A DNA stretch of 64,000 nucleotides from Allomyces arbusculus (Eukaryota > Blastocladiomycota > Blastocladiomycetes > Blastocladiales > Blastocladiaceae), in NCBI GenBank assembly GCA_027604705.1, contig JADHYV010000014.1, positions 372,001-436,000 of the forward strand, written 5' to 3'. Shown one piece after another: positions 34,080 through 45,612 of this stretch. A program made the position numbers and the translations under genes. The notes under the pieces are model-generated. The model was given only the letters and a program-made list of their open reading frames with translations. It had not been told where the DNA came from and searched no databases. How positions within the stretch are numbered: the stretch's first letter is position 1; each line of letters begins with the position of its first letter.

Positions 34080-34408
34080 TTTGCAGCGGGTTGGCAGTCG
34101 GTTTCTACAGCAGGGTGAGCACCGGTCTTAGTCGATCAATTTTGCGATTTGTAGCATGATCAAATAATTTTGACGTTGCGGACGTGCCAGCTCACTCGGG
34201 CGTGACCGTATCGAGCAGACCTGCACGTTTCTCTGTGCCGGCTCTGTGCTCGCGGAGTTGATCCAGTTTGCACCGAGCCGGGCTCATGGTTGCGAAAGAG
34301 CAGCTCAAAAATAGTAATATTCGTGCTGCGAAGGGTAACAGGGCAGGTTGAAGACGTGACTGTCCTGACTGTCCAATCGGTCTGTGTGGGTCCTGACATG
34401 TCGCCGGT

Positions 34409-34540
34409 CTTGAAAATCGAAAGCATCGGAAATCGATGCACTTCGCTTGCCTTCACATCGTCCGTGCGTAAGCCGCTGATATTTTGATGGCCTTTCCTTC
34501 CGATTTACAGCCAGTGTGCGGCCTCGCTGATACATAACGA
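34409..34540 (+). repeat. dispersed repeat, copy 1 (about 130 bp)
   Basis: This segment is clearly related to 38397-38530 in the same orientation. Shared words in the same order are TTGAAAATC, GTGCGTAA, CTGA-ATTTT, TTCCTTCC, ATTT-CAG and GCGGCCTCG. Identity by eye is about 70%, and weaker similarity reaches some 100 bp further left. It is non-coding. A small non-autonomous transposon or a shared regulatory module are both possible. Confidence 0.65.
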
Positions 34541-34863
34541 CTTTGAAGAGCCGCCAAGTGCAGCAACGACTCCGGCGAGAGAGAAGTGCGAGTGAAGTGC
34601 AAAAGCAGGTCACGCCCAAGTCACACAAGAATCATGAATCATCTCCCACCCATGGAGAAACTGATCACCTCATCACTGCTCCCCTTGCACCACGTTGCAC
34701 CAGCTCCCCACCTGCCATTCATTCTAACGCGCTCGAGTCCCCGCGGCACGCTGCCCGCAGAGTCACCGCATCCGAATCGACTCGACTTGTGACGCAACCG
34801 ACGCCTGCATGTTACCTCGACACTTGGTGCTGGCGGCCCAGCCAGCTGCTGCACAAAATTTAC

Positions 34864-34869
34864 TATAAA
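34864..34869 (+). promoter_or_regulatory. TATA-like box upstream of IleRS
   Basis: TATAAA within an A/T-rich patch of otherwise GC-rich DNA, about 100 bp before the preferred start at 34964 and 19 bp before an alternative in-frame ATG at 34883. Its position argues for translation from 34964. Sequence match only. Confidence 0.35.
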
Positions 34870-34963
34870 TGGAGCATGATCGATGACGGCCTGGTGTTGG
34901 TCCGCTTCAAGGACCACTTCCAGCACGTCCGCGGCCACGACAAACCAGCAAAATCACGGCACG

Positions 34964-37900
34964 ATGACCGCCGCGCGCCAACTCAGCTACGCGCACACAC
35001 TGCAACTACCGCAGACCGCGTTCGGAATGCGGCCCGACCAGCGGCTGCGTCCGACGTACCTGAAGCGCACGACCGACGACCTCTACCAGTGGCAAGTAAG
35101 TACGCGCGCGCCCGCCGGCTACCTTCTCCACCCGATGGACCACGTCGTATTCACATTGCTGTCGCTGCTCCCGCTGTGATCCCCGGCGCCGATCAGGCTA
35201 CACAAACCAACCGCGAGACCTTCATCCTCCACGACGGCCCTCCCTACGCCAACGGCGACCTGCACACGGGCCACGCGCTCAACAAGGTTCTCAAAGACGT
35301 GATTAACCGACACCAATTGCTCGAGGGCCGAACCGTGCGCTATGTCCCCGGGTTTGACTGCCACGGGATGCCCATTGAGCATAAGGCGCTGCAAGAGGCA
35401 GCCAAGGAGGCCAAGAAGTTGAACTTGCCGCCGCCAAACCTGACCCCGCTCGAGGTTCGTGCGCGCGCGCGCGCCTTGGCCACAGCCACGGTCGCCAAGC
35501 AAACCGCTTCGTTCAAGGGGTTTGCCATCATGGGCGACTGGGAAAAGCCCTACGTGACTATGGCGCTCGAATACGTGACACGGCAGCTAAAAGTGTTTGA
35601 GAAGATGGTCGAGCGCGGGCTCATCTATCGCCAGAACAAGCCGGTGTATTTTTCGCCATCGACGCAGTACGTGCCCTTGTCTCTCCTCCTCGAACTGATC
35701 ACCCTCGTCGCTCGAATTGCCCGCTGATCTGTTGACCGCACCTTGCTAGAACCGCGCTAGCCGAGGCCGAGCTCGAATATGAGGAGCACACGAGCACCTC
35801 CGTCTACGTCAAGATGCCCTTCCTGACGGGCCCGACCGACTCCATCCCCGTCTCGGCGCTCATCTGGACCACGACCCCATGGACGCTCCCGGCTAACCAG
35901 GCCATTGCCGTCCACGCCGACCTCGAATACGCCGTGATTGCTGTCGCCTCGGGCGAACACTGGCTGGTGGGTGTCGACCGCCTTGCCGACCTACCGTTCC
36001 TGCGCGCCGACGACGGCGAGCCTGCGTATACGGTCGTGCGCACGATGCAAGGGCATGATTTGGTTGGGTGGACGTACCGCGCGCCGTTCAAGTCCGATCC
36101 GTGCCCGGTGGTCGCGGCCGATTACGTGACGGCCGATTCGGGGACGGGGCTCGTGCATACGGCGCCGGGGCACGGTATGGACGATTACTTGACGGGGCTG
36201 AAGCATGGGCTGGAGGTGTTCTCGCCAGGTATGTTGTGTGCACATGAGTCGCTTGCGCGTGATCGATCTGGGAGAGAAACTAACGGTCGCGGTCGATCGT
36301 GGATTAGTCGACGACTACGGCAAATTCACCGCCGAAACCCTCCCGGAACTCATTGGCAAGCCCGTTCTCGGCGACGGCACGATCGCCGTCCTCGACCTCC
36401 TCGTCGCGCAAAATGCGCTCGTCCACCAGCACAAGTACGTGCACAAGTACCCCTACGACTGGCGCTCGAAACAACCTGTCATCCAGCGTGCGACCCCGCA
36501 ATGGTTCGCTGCCATTGACGCGATCAAGGCCGAGGCCACGGCCGCCATTGACGCCATTGCCATGATCCCGGACACTGGCCGCGCGCGACTGCGCCGGTAC
36601 GTCGCCGACAGGTCGGAATGGTGCATTTCGCGCCAACGTGCGTGGGGTGTTCCGATCCCCGTCGTCTACCATGCCGTCACTGGCGAACCGTTCATGACGC
36701 CGCAGTCGGTCGCCCATATTGCGCAGGTGTTCGAGGCGAACGGTAGCGCCGACGCGTGGTGGAGGTTGCCTGACGAGACGTTTGTGTTGCCGGAGATGCG
36801 CGCGCAAGGACCATGGAAGAAGGGCGCCGATACGATGGACGTGTGGTTCGACAGTGGCACGAGCTGGACGCTGCTTGGTGACGAGTCCGTGGCCGACCTT
36901 TACTTTGAAGGGTCCGACCAGCATCGCGGATGGTTTCAGTCAGCGCTGCTCACGTCGATTGCGACGCGTGGTCATGCACCGTACAAGAAGATCATCACGC
37001 ACGGGTTCCTGATCGACGAGAAGAAGCAGAAAATGGCCAAGAGTGTGGGCAACGTGGTCGCGCCCGACACGATCATCAATGGTGGCACCGACAAAAAGGC
37101 CACGCCGGGGTACGGTGTCGATGGGTTGCGTCTCTGGGTGGCCATGGCCGAGTACACGCGTGACATTGCGATTGGCAAGCAGGTGCTCGCGTCGGCCGGT
37201 GATGCCACGCGCAAGATCCGCAATACGTGTCGGTACCTGTTGGGCAATTTGCACGGCGTCGACGCAAGCGTGCTGGCCTTGCCCGCCGAGGGGCTCACGC
37301 CGCTCGACCGCTACGTCCTGCTCGAACTTGGTGGGATGAGTCGCACTGTGCAGGCCGCGTACCGGAGCCACGCGTACTACAAGGCCGTGCAGGCCATCAA
37401 CGTCTTCACAAACAATGTTCTCTCGGCCGTCTACTTTGAGGCACTCAAGGACCGGCTCTATGCGAACGCGCCCACGTCGCCATCGAGGAGGGCCGCGCAG
37501 TCGGTCTTGGCTAATGTACATTTTCAATTCTCACCTTTTGGAGTTTGTGGTCTAGTCTGTCAGATTGCTGACGTCTGCGCCGTGGCTCTAGATCCTTGTG
37601 CACTACACGCAGGCCATTGCCCCGATTCTCCCACTCATGGTCGAGGAAATTTACGACCACGGCCGGCACGTTCTCTCCGTCCCACGCGCTGACCAGTCCG
37701 AGGCCGACGGCTACTTTGTCGCGCGCACCTGGGAGGAGGTCCCCGCGGCCTGGGACCAGCCGGCGCTCGCCGACGATTTCGGCAAGCTGATCACCGTGCG
37801 CAACGCGGCCAACCAGCTCCTCGAGCAGCAGCGTCGGGACAAGTACGTTGTATTCCTCTCACCCGGGTCTTCCTCTCTGTGTATTTCGACTGACCACGAC

Positions 37901-38243
37901 ATCTCCCACCTCTCCCAGGGTCATCAAGACCAACCAAGAGGTCGAGCTGACTCTTTCCACTGCCGACTCGATGTTCCGCGCCTTCCTCGAGTCGTACGCG
38001 GCCACGCTTCAATCGCTCGTCGTATCGAGCCATGTCTACGTCACCGAGGTACCGGACGCCGACGCGACCTATGTGAGCACGCTCGACCACGCCGAGGACG
38101 GACTGCCCGTCAAGTTGACACTAACGGCACGTCGGGCGTGCGCGCACAAGTGCCCGCGGTGCTGGAACTATTGGTCGACAGCCGAGGGTGCGCTGTGTGT
38201 GCGGTGCACGGCAGCGATGCACGGCGGCGGTGTGACGGAGTGA
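34964..38243 (+). CDS. ISM1: isoleucyl-tRNA synthetase, bacterial type, probably mitochondrial
   Basis: Six exons (34964-35095, 35197-35666, 35750-36228, 36308-37515, 37592-37842, 37919-38243) give 954 residues, the usual length for the organellar enzyme. Class I signatures: HIGH as HTGH in YANGDLHTGHALNK, KMSKS as KMAKS in KKQKMAKSVGNVV. The editing domain has TPWTLPANQAI, and the PGFDCHGMPIEHK and SDQHRGWFQS blocks are present. The C-terminus ends in a zinc module (CPRCWNYW, LCVRC) typical of bacterial-type IleRS. It charges tRNA-Ile in mitochondria. The start at 34964 has A at -3. An in-frame ATG at 34883 would add 27 residues resembling a presequence. The gene is bracketed by two repeat copies. 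Confidence 0.93.
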
Positions 38244-38626
38244 CGAATTTGGTGAGATAATCATTTTGGAATGGTTTTGGTCAACGTCGCAACGGGAAAT
38301 ATCGCAACGGCGGCTCATGATGGCTGATGGTGGAGAATGGCGATCATGAATGTGACGGATAATTGGTCAGTCCAAGTCGCTTTTGGGTTGCTCACCTTGA
38401 AAATCAAAAACCGTCGCAGGTTGATGCATGTCGCTCGCCTTTCCATTGTCAGTGCGTAAACCCCTGACATTTTCATGGTCGTTCCTTCCCATTTGCAGAC
38501 AGCGCGCGGCCTCGTCAACACAAGAGCGACGTAACACGTTATCTGCATTCTCACTGCCTCTGGATTCAATTGCAACGACATTGATTCTCAGGCGACATGA
38601 AAATACAATCGGTTATGTTTCATCCA
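38244..38626. other. convergent 3' spacer with repeat copy 2
   Basis: 383 bp between the stops of IleRS and the AP endonuclease. About a third of it is the second copy of the dispersed repeat. Nothing else was recognised. Confidence 0.55.
38397..38530 (+). repeat. dispersed repeat, copy 2 (about 130 bp)
   Basis: Same orientation as copy 1 at 34409-34540 and aligned over its whole length with small indels. It lies 3' of IleRS, whereas copy 1 lies 5' of it, so the gene is flanked by direct copies about 4 kb apart. Confidence 0.65.
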
Positions 38627-40352
38627 TCAAGACATGCGCGCCTTCTTGATTGCCTTTCCTTCCGTGTCGGGCTCGGCTTCAGCAGTGGTGCTCTCCCCGC
38701 TCTTTCCCGCCGCATGCAGACCGGAACTGCCGGCTTTGGCAGCAGTGGCCGCGGTCCCCGTCGCATCCGCCGACCGCGGCCTCTTGGGCGCGAAGAACGA
38801 CGTGATCGTCGTCGCACGCTTGATGGTCACGTCGGCGGCCGACGCGGGCGGTTTGTAATCGGCCGGTAATGCCACGTTCAACGTCAGAGCAATCGGGCAG
38901 TGGTCCGATCCCATGACGTCGCCGAGAATGCGCATGTCCTTGACGCGGTCGACGAGGCCGGGGGATACGAAAAAGTAGTCGATGCGCCAGCCCTTGTTGG
39001 CAGGCCGCTGGTTGGTTTTTTGGTCCCAGAACGTGTACTCGACAGCGTCGGGGCCGTGCACGTGACGGAACACGTCGATGAATTCGAGGTCGTGCGTGAG
39101 CCGGTCAAGCAGCGCGCGCTCGGGTGGGGAGAATCCCGTCGAGTTGGCGTTGGACTAGGGTGCGGGGGGGGGGGGGGGGGGGAATGCGGTATGGGTGAGC
39201 AATGCCCCGCGATGGTTGGACGGATGAGAGCGTGCCGGGAGCAAGCGGGGACCAAATTTTTGATACCCAATTTCCTTTGNNNNNNNNNNGTCGCGCCCGC
39301 GGGCGCGGGGGCGGGGCGGGGCGCTGGGGCGGGCGGGGGGGGGGGGGGGGGGGGGGGGCGGGCCCCCCCCCCCCCCACGGCGGGATGCGTGAGCAAGAGC
39401 GAGCGATGGATGGACGGATGAGAGCGTGCCGGGAGCATGCTGGGACCAACTTTTGGATTCCAAATGTCCTTTGCGGTGTGCGCTATTCGATCCGGCATGG
39501 GTGAGGAACGTCAATTCAAACGTTGATAAATTAGATTCGATCACCGGCAGGCAACACCGTACCGATGTTCATGTCGCCGCAAACGACGACATCGCGCCCG
39601 TTCTCGACAAGTTTAGCGAGGTAGGCAAGCAACCGCTCGTAAAACGCAAACTTGTACTCCATGGATCGGCCGCCGTTCGGGCAATACTAGGTTCGCGCAG
39701 GCGAGACGTCAGCTCTCCACCCGGTTAGCATCCGGAAACACGTCTTGGGCGAAAACGACGACGCGTACCAGGTTGATCAGTACAAACACGCCGTGGTCCG
39801 TGATCATAGCACGGCCCTCCGAATCTTCAAACACGTCAGCACCCTTCCCCGTCCATGCATCGACCGTGGCGCCCTTCCGCGTGTACGTGATCACGCCCGA
39901 GTACCCCTTGCGCACCTCGCTCAAGCAATGGAACGAGTGGTAGTTTGGCACATGGACCAGGCCGGCCTTGACAACGGCCTCGTCGAGCGCGCTCAGCTTG
40001 GATTCTTGCACGCAAAGAATGTCGGCACCATGTTCTTTGAGAAACGCGGGGAGGGAACGCAATGTTGGCGGAGCCGGACTTGGCGATGCGGTGCCGCGAG
40101 CGCTGGTCTTGCCAGAGGCTAGATGACAGCCATTTTGGGGTTAAAATTGATCCGAATTTCTCCATGAATATTGGGCGCTGCCGTTGGGTCGGAGACGTTG
40201 CTGGTTCGCGATGGCCTACCTTCAGCACCAAAGACGCTGCGGATGCCGTTGACATTCCAGCACAAGATGGTCGTTGATCCCTGCGATGACTCTTCTGCTG
40301 TTGCCACTGCTCCTGCTGCTGCTTCTTGTTTGCCAGAGTCTTTTGAGGTCAT
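38627..40352 (-). CDS. ExoIII-family AP endonuclease with C-terminal PIP-like tail
   Basis: Five exons (40352-40220, 40118-39769, 39686-39563, 39482-39451, 39154-38627) encode 388 residues. Catalytic blocks in order: CWNVNGIRS, ILCVQESK (metal Glu), YCPNGGR, VVCGDMNIAH (Asp/Asn, split between exons 3 and 4), GWRIDYFFVS (Asp) and GSDHCPI (Asp-His). The enzyme cuts DNA 5' of abasic sites in base-excision repair. The tail carries TTITSFFAPKR, a PCNA-interacting (PIP) type motif as in Apn2/APE2, but no C-terminal zinc finger is seen. Exon 4 is only 32 bp; leaving it out would delete the AHTAKDIWNPK block. An assembly gap and a repeated flank lie in the last intron, so its true length is unknown. 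The exon 1-2 junction is the weakest. Confidence 0.85.
39279..39288. other. assembly gap (about 10 N) inside AP endonuclease intron
   Basis: Ns flanked by long homopolymers (G at 39164-39182, G at 39335-39358, C at 39363-39376). About 95 bp before the gap (39183-39278) are an error-rich copy of 39383-39475; both contain GGACGGATGAGAGCGTGCCG. The right-hand copy carries the real 32-bp exon. This is the same artefact type as at 12031. Confidence 0.85.
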
Positions 40353-40618
40353 CTTCAGCCTGGTTGTGCACAAAACGAATCTGGAGTAAAGTGACGAGCC
40401 ACGGGCGTGCAAATGAAAGCATGAGTCACTCTCCCGTGATGCGAGCGAGGTCTTGACAGTTTGTCGTCGGTTGTTGCTTATGGGCCGCTGGCTCCAAAAA
40501 GATCAACGAACACGATTGTGCTCAAGCTCAGCGACTTGCAGGCAAGAACTGCTGGCAAACACGACCCACCACCGGCAACGTGATATTTTGAAGCAGCGGC
40601 AGCAGCAACGAAACGGCA
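40353..40618. promoter_or_regulatory. bidirectional promoter region, AP endonuclease / small thioredoxin-like gene
   Basis: 266 bp between divergent start codons, so the two genes probably share regulatory DNA. No specific site was recognised. Confidence 0.45.
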
Positions 40619-41232
40619 ATGGGTCTCTTTTCGTGGCTCCGCGGCGGCGACGCGGCTCGCGCACCGGCAGCGCCGGCCAACCTTGAAGTCGACCCGTCGA
40701 AATCCACAACGTTCAGCGGCGACTTGGAGACGGTCCCGCGCAACAACACCGTCTGTTACCACGTGGTAAGCCCTGCTCAGCACGGTTCAGCACATCGTGA
40801 TGGAGAATGATGGAGAATGAGCGGCCGCTTACGGTTTTCCTGGGCCTCGGGCGTCGCTTTTTGATCTTCAACAGGAGGGCTTCCTGCAGTGCGATTATTT
40901 CCAACGTGCACTCCGGCTCGGGTCGCGCGTCGCGACCGAGAATGTGCATGTCGACACGAACGTCTTCTCGGAGAGCGAGTTCTTCCGGTCGCGGTTGGCC
41001 GAGCTGAAGAAGGTTTGTTGCCGAGCGCGCCCCCGCGTGGGTTGGTTTGGTGGTAAAGAGTGCAGGGAGCTAATCCAAATCCCTGACCGACTGGCAGGAG
41101 GTGCCCGGCAGTGCGCAGCACCAAACGTGCCCGATCGTGTACGAAGGGTGCGACGAGGTCGAGTACAAGTATGTCGGCGGCTACGACGACTTTGCCAAGA
41201 TCGCCGCGCAACGGCACGGCGTGCGGCCGTAG
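40619..41232 (+). CDS. small thioredoxin/glutaredoxin-like protein, family unclear
   Basis: Three exons (40619-40765, 40875-41012, 41098-41232) encode 139 residues. The N-terminal 40 residues are variable (MGLFSWLRGG). The rest has the order strand (NTVCYHV), helix with one cysteine (GFLQCDYFQRALRLGSRV), strand (VHVDTNVF), helix (SEFFRSRLAELKK), strand after TCPIVYEG, and a final VGGYDDFAKIAAQRHG. The P-I-V turn and GGYDD loop recall glutaredoxins, but no CxxC or CPYC centre is present, so thiol chemistry is doubtful. I do not recognise a named family. Introns are ordinary (GTAAGC, GTTTGT donors). It is divergent from the AP endonuclease. Confidence 0.6.
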
Positions 41233-41539
41233 ATCATTGCTGGTCCATGCGTTTTTGTACGTCGTCAATAGATTTTCTATGCTACAAACAGTTCGCCGCG
41301 AGTTCATGTCTCATCGTCATTTTCCCCACCGCCAGGACGCGCTGCGATAGACGCGTCGCGGCGCATGCGCGCCGGCGGGCGCGGCGATTGCTGCTCGGGC
41401 GCCAAGTGCAGTGACTCGACGCTGATCAGACCCTCAACGACGATCTGGCACAAGATGCCGCTCCCCTCCCCTCTCTCCACGACCCTCGTGGCCTTGACGT
41501 GTCGCGACGGTCCATTGCTCGACGCTGCTGATTCCCACC
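41233..41539. other. spacer upstream of the coiled-coil gene
   Basis: 307 bp between two plus-strand genes, with nothing coding recognised. It should include the 3' end of the small thioredoxin-like gene and the next promoter. Confidence 0.5.
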
Positions 41540-42195
41540 ATGTCGGCCGCCCCGGCGCCCGCACCGCGCGCGCACCCAGGCAGCGGTGCCGCCAACATGA
41601 CCGAGTCGACCACTGCTGCGACCATGTTGCGCTTGGCAAGCACCGCGGCCACGTCGAACACGAGCACGAACAACAGCACGAGTACGCCCACGATCACCGG
41701 CTCGGCGCCGCGGTGGTCGCACACAAGCTTCAACCCGTTCCGTCGTGCCGCGGCCGCGCGGTCCGCCGGCACGCCCGGGTTCCACCTGTCCGGCGCAACC
41801 GCATCCTCGGCCAGGACTGCCGCGACCAGTTCTGCCCCGGCCCGTCCGCCGCCGGCGGATCCGCCTGCGAGCCGTGACGCCGACCATTCGGGGCCTCCTC
41901 TACCCGCCGCGCCGCCCGCCCCGCCGCCCGCCGCGCCGCCCGCGCGGTTCATGTCGGCGCACCAGAAACGGTCAATCGTCAACTTGCAGTCGACGTGGAA
42001 GCTTGCGCGGCCCGCAGTGACTCCTGCGTCGTCAACTCATGTGCCCATGCCGCACCCGCCTGCGAGCTCGTCGTCGACGTCGTCGTCCACGGCGGCAGCG
42101 TCGACCACAGCGCCACGCGCGAACGCCGACTTGATCCACGACCAGATTGTCGCGCTGCTCGAGAGCGCCATCGAGCCTGGTCGGCCGCACCAGAC

Positions 42196-42257
<62 letters not shown>

Positions 42258-45200
42258 CGGAACCCATGGTCCTGACGCCGTCATCACCCGGTCTTGGCCC
42301 CCGGCTCGATCCACCCGGCCACGATGCGCCCGCTCATGAAAATCGCCCTGACGCGGAGGATCACGACATGACCGAGTCGCACGATCCCGCGCCGGCGCCG
42401 TGTGCCCACGACCCGCCCGCGTTCAAGGTCCCGGCGGTTCCGATCTCGCGTGGGCCTGTGCAAACGACGCCGACCGTTCCACAGCCGCGCACGTTCGGGC
42501 GTCCACCGGTCTCGACGCCACCGCCATTGCCGTCGACCTCGTTGCCGTTTTCAGGCCGCGCCGAACTCGCGCGCCCAGGCCTCTCCCCGATCCCCGAGTC
42601 GGAGACACCGCCGGGGTCGTCTCCCACGCCCATGTCGCGCGAGGCGAGCCCGGAACACACGCACAACCAGTCGTACCCGTCGCCCGCGACACCGAGCGCG
42701 GCGCGACCCGCCAAGCGGCGGCGCATCGATCCCGAAGATGACCACACCCACCACACCGCCAATGGTATCGACGACGAGGACCACGTGGTCTCGACCGTGG
42801 TGCGGTCGTTGCGCACGGCCAAGCTGTCGACGCAGGAGCGCGACATGCTCGCAGCACGCGTGCGCGAGCTCGAGCAGATGGTGTCCACGATCACGCAGCA
42901 AAAGGCCGAGCTCGAGCGTGCGCACTTGGCCACGCAGGATCAGGCGCTCGATGTCGCGACGCGCGCGGCCCGCGAGCTGGATGCGATCAAGGGCGCGATT
43001 GGCCACGATATGGCGCAGCTCACGCGCGAGCAGCACAAGGTCACGCACCACTTACAGGCGCTCGTCGACCGGCTGAACAAGGAAAAGGACGAGATTGCGG
43101 CGCAGTTGGCGGTCGCGCAAGCCGACGCGCGCAGTCTTCACGAGCGGCTGGACAAGGGCGTCGTTCAGCTTGCGGTCGCGAAGGGCGACGCGCGCAGTCT
43201 GCAAGTGCAGTTAGACGAAGCGCGATCGGGCCATACCGCGACGGTTGTGGCACTCGAGGAGCGGTACCAGCAGGCCGTGGCCATGGTCGCCGAGTTGCAG
43301 GCCCAGATTGCGCAGCATGCACAGCACATGCAGCAAGTGCAGCAAATCAAGCAGCTGCTCGTCGACGAGCACGCCAAGGCGCTGGCTGCTTTGGCTGACG
43401 AGGGCGCCAAGTCGCACGAGCGTCTGACGCAGCTGATCCGCGACCGAGACAAGGAGTTCGCCGCCAATCAGACCGCGCTCGATCACGAGCACGAGCTGCG
43501 CGCAGCGGCTGAAGCCAGTCTGGCCCGAGTACAGGCGCTGCTCGACGCGCAGCAGCGGCACGACCAGGCACTCGCGCACGTGCAAGATGCGATTGGCGAC
43601 AAGTTTACTACCGTCATGGAGGCGCTTGCGCGCGGTGACCACGGCGTCGCCGAGCTCCACGCTGCCGTCACATCGCAAGTCTCGCAGATCCTCGAGCAGC
43701 TGCAAGACCCGCTCACCACCATCTCGTCAACGATCGATGGCACGCAGTCGACGCTCCTCGAGCCCCTGCGCCGCATCGAGACGCAGATCGAAGCGCAACA
43801 GCAGGCCGCGGCCGCGCTGGCGCAGCAACACCGTGGCTCGATCCGCGACCTGCAGGACCAGCTGCGCGCGCAGCAGGAGCAGCTGTGCGACAGGCTTGGC
43901 GCCACGGCCGATTTGCAGACGGAGCTTGCGGCGACGCGCACGCAGCTCAACGACGCGATCGCGCGCGAGTCGGCACTGCATGCGCAGCTCGGCGAAGCGC
44001 ATCACGAGCAGCACCGGCTGCGCGAGGAAGCGGCCGCGTTGCGTGCGGCCAATGGCGATGAGAAGCGCCGGCTCGACCAGCAGCTTGTCGAGCTGTCGAC
44101 CGAGCGCGAAGCGGCTATTCGTCGGCTGCAGGCCGACGTCGAGGTCCGCACCCGCGAGCTTGCAGAGACGCGCGCGGCGCTCGAGGCCAAGGATGCGGCC
44201 ATGCGCGCGGCGGAGCAGAGCAAGGACGAGGACATGCGCACGGCGCTTGAGGCCAAGGACACGACCCTGCGCGAAATGCGCGCGGCGCTTGAGGCCAAAG
44301 AAACCGAAATGTACGCCGCCGTGCGGGCCAAGGAGTCGGAGATGCAGACGGCGATGCAGGAAGCGGCGCGGGCGTCGGAACAGGAAATGCGGGCGGGGAT
44401 CCAGGCCAAGGAGTCGGAAATGCAGGCTATGGTCGCGGCCATGGGCGCTGAGGTGCAGGCGGCGCGCACGCAGGCCAAGGAGTCGGAGCAGGTGGCGGCG
44501 CAGAGGGCGATGCAGGAGCTGGACGCTGCCCGCACGGCCCACGCCGAGGTACATGCCGCTGCAGATGCTCACTTCCAAGAATTTCTTGTATTGATCTGGC
44601 GCTGACCATTTTTTTGTGCCGTATTGGTAGGAGCTCGCGAGTGTCCGTGCTGCCCATCAACGCCAGCTTGAAAGTGTGCGGGGGCAGTGGACGCAAGAGA
44701 TGGCGACGCTCAAGAACGTGGTCGATGACCTGCAGCACCGTGCCGCGGTCGAGCTGCAAGCCGTGGTGGATGGGAATGAGCTGCGCATGAGCCAACTCGA
44801 GACCCGGTTGAGGGAAGAGGTGCGTTTTGCATTTGAGCAAGCACGCTTTGATCCCTTGGTCTCACTTCTCGTGTCGCGACGGACTCGGTGCTTCGTGTGT
44901 AGCACGAAAAGGAGATGAAGCGCGCGATCAAGAATGTCAAGGGCGAGCTCATGAACCAGCACCAGCGCGAGCAAGTGGCCCTGCAGAACAAGTATCGGCA
45001 GCTCGAGGAAACGGTGCGCGTGCAGCAGGCTGACTTGGCCGCCAAGGTGCGGGTTCTCTTCCGTCTTCGAGCGTGCGGCAATTCCCGACTGACACTCTCA
45101 CTTGTCTCACCCCATGATAGGAAGCGCTCATTCAGGACATTGGCTCACGGGCCAACCAGGGCATGTCGTCGTCGACCGTATCGGCGCTGATGCCGTCGAC

Positions 45201-45612
45201 AGTGGCGCCGCATTCGGCGCCGTCCGCGGGCCCGCTTGCCGGATTCGCGGCCAGTTTGGCCGCGACCGCTACGACCTCGACGCAGCCGCCCGCGCCGGCG
45301 CCCGCTGGTGGAAGCGAAAGCAAGATCACGCACACGCCGCGGCGCTCGTCGCGCATGACGGCCTCAACGGCTGTCAAGGCGACGGCGTCTGGGCATGGGC
45401 GCGGAGGGAGTGCGGCGCGTGGGCCCAAGACGGCGACGTCGGCTGCGGGCCGTGGTCGTGGCTCTGCGCTAGCCGCGGACAAAGATCCGTTTGCGTTTGA
45501 TGATATCGATGATGGTGCGAGTGCGCCGCGAGCCCGTGGAGTGCGGCGGGCGCCGTCGGTTTCAATGGCCGGCGGGGGGCGCCGGACGAGCGGGCCGCTG
45601 CCGCGGACGTAA
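41540..45612 (+). CDS. large coiled-coil protein with polyglutamine tract
   Basis: Four exons (41540-44548, 44631-44819, 44903-45046, 45121-45612) give 1277 residues; start ATG in context ACC ATG T. Residues 1-420 are disordered and Ala/Ser/Pro/Thr-rich, with 19 or more consecutive Gln near residue 221. A likely nuclear-localisation patch PAKRRRIDPEDD sits near residue 394. From about 415 to 1115 the protein is nearly continuous coiled coil rich in Ala/Glu/Gln/Arg, with tandem EAKD/EAKE repeats near 890-980. The C-terminal 160 residues are basic, Gly/Ala/Ser-rich and end in RRTSGPLPRT. No enzymatic domain is visible. It could be a nuclear or cytoskeletal scaffold; the name of the family is not known to me. 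Confidence 0.75.
42200..42256 (+). repeat. (CAG)19 microsatellite coding for polyglutamine
   Basis: An uninterrupted pure CAG tract within the coiled-coil gene, in the glutamine frame. Purity suggests recent expansion and length polymorphism. Confidence 0.95.

Larger units (their letters stand above)
34080..34963. promoter_or_regulatory. divergent promoter region CFAP99 / mitochondrial IleRS, carrying a repeat copy
   Basis: 884 bp between divergent starts. It contains one copy of a dispersed repeat (34409-34540). A TATA-like TATAAA lies at 34864-34869, 100 bp upstream of the chosen IleRS start. Otherwise nothing coding was recognised. Confidence 0.45.

Noticed and set aside
38900-39544. Frames crossing the second N gap, and a possible real tandem duplication
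   Set aside because: The two copies are centred on Ns and G/C runs and one copy is error-rich, so an unmerged contig overlap is the simpler reading.
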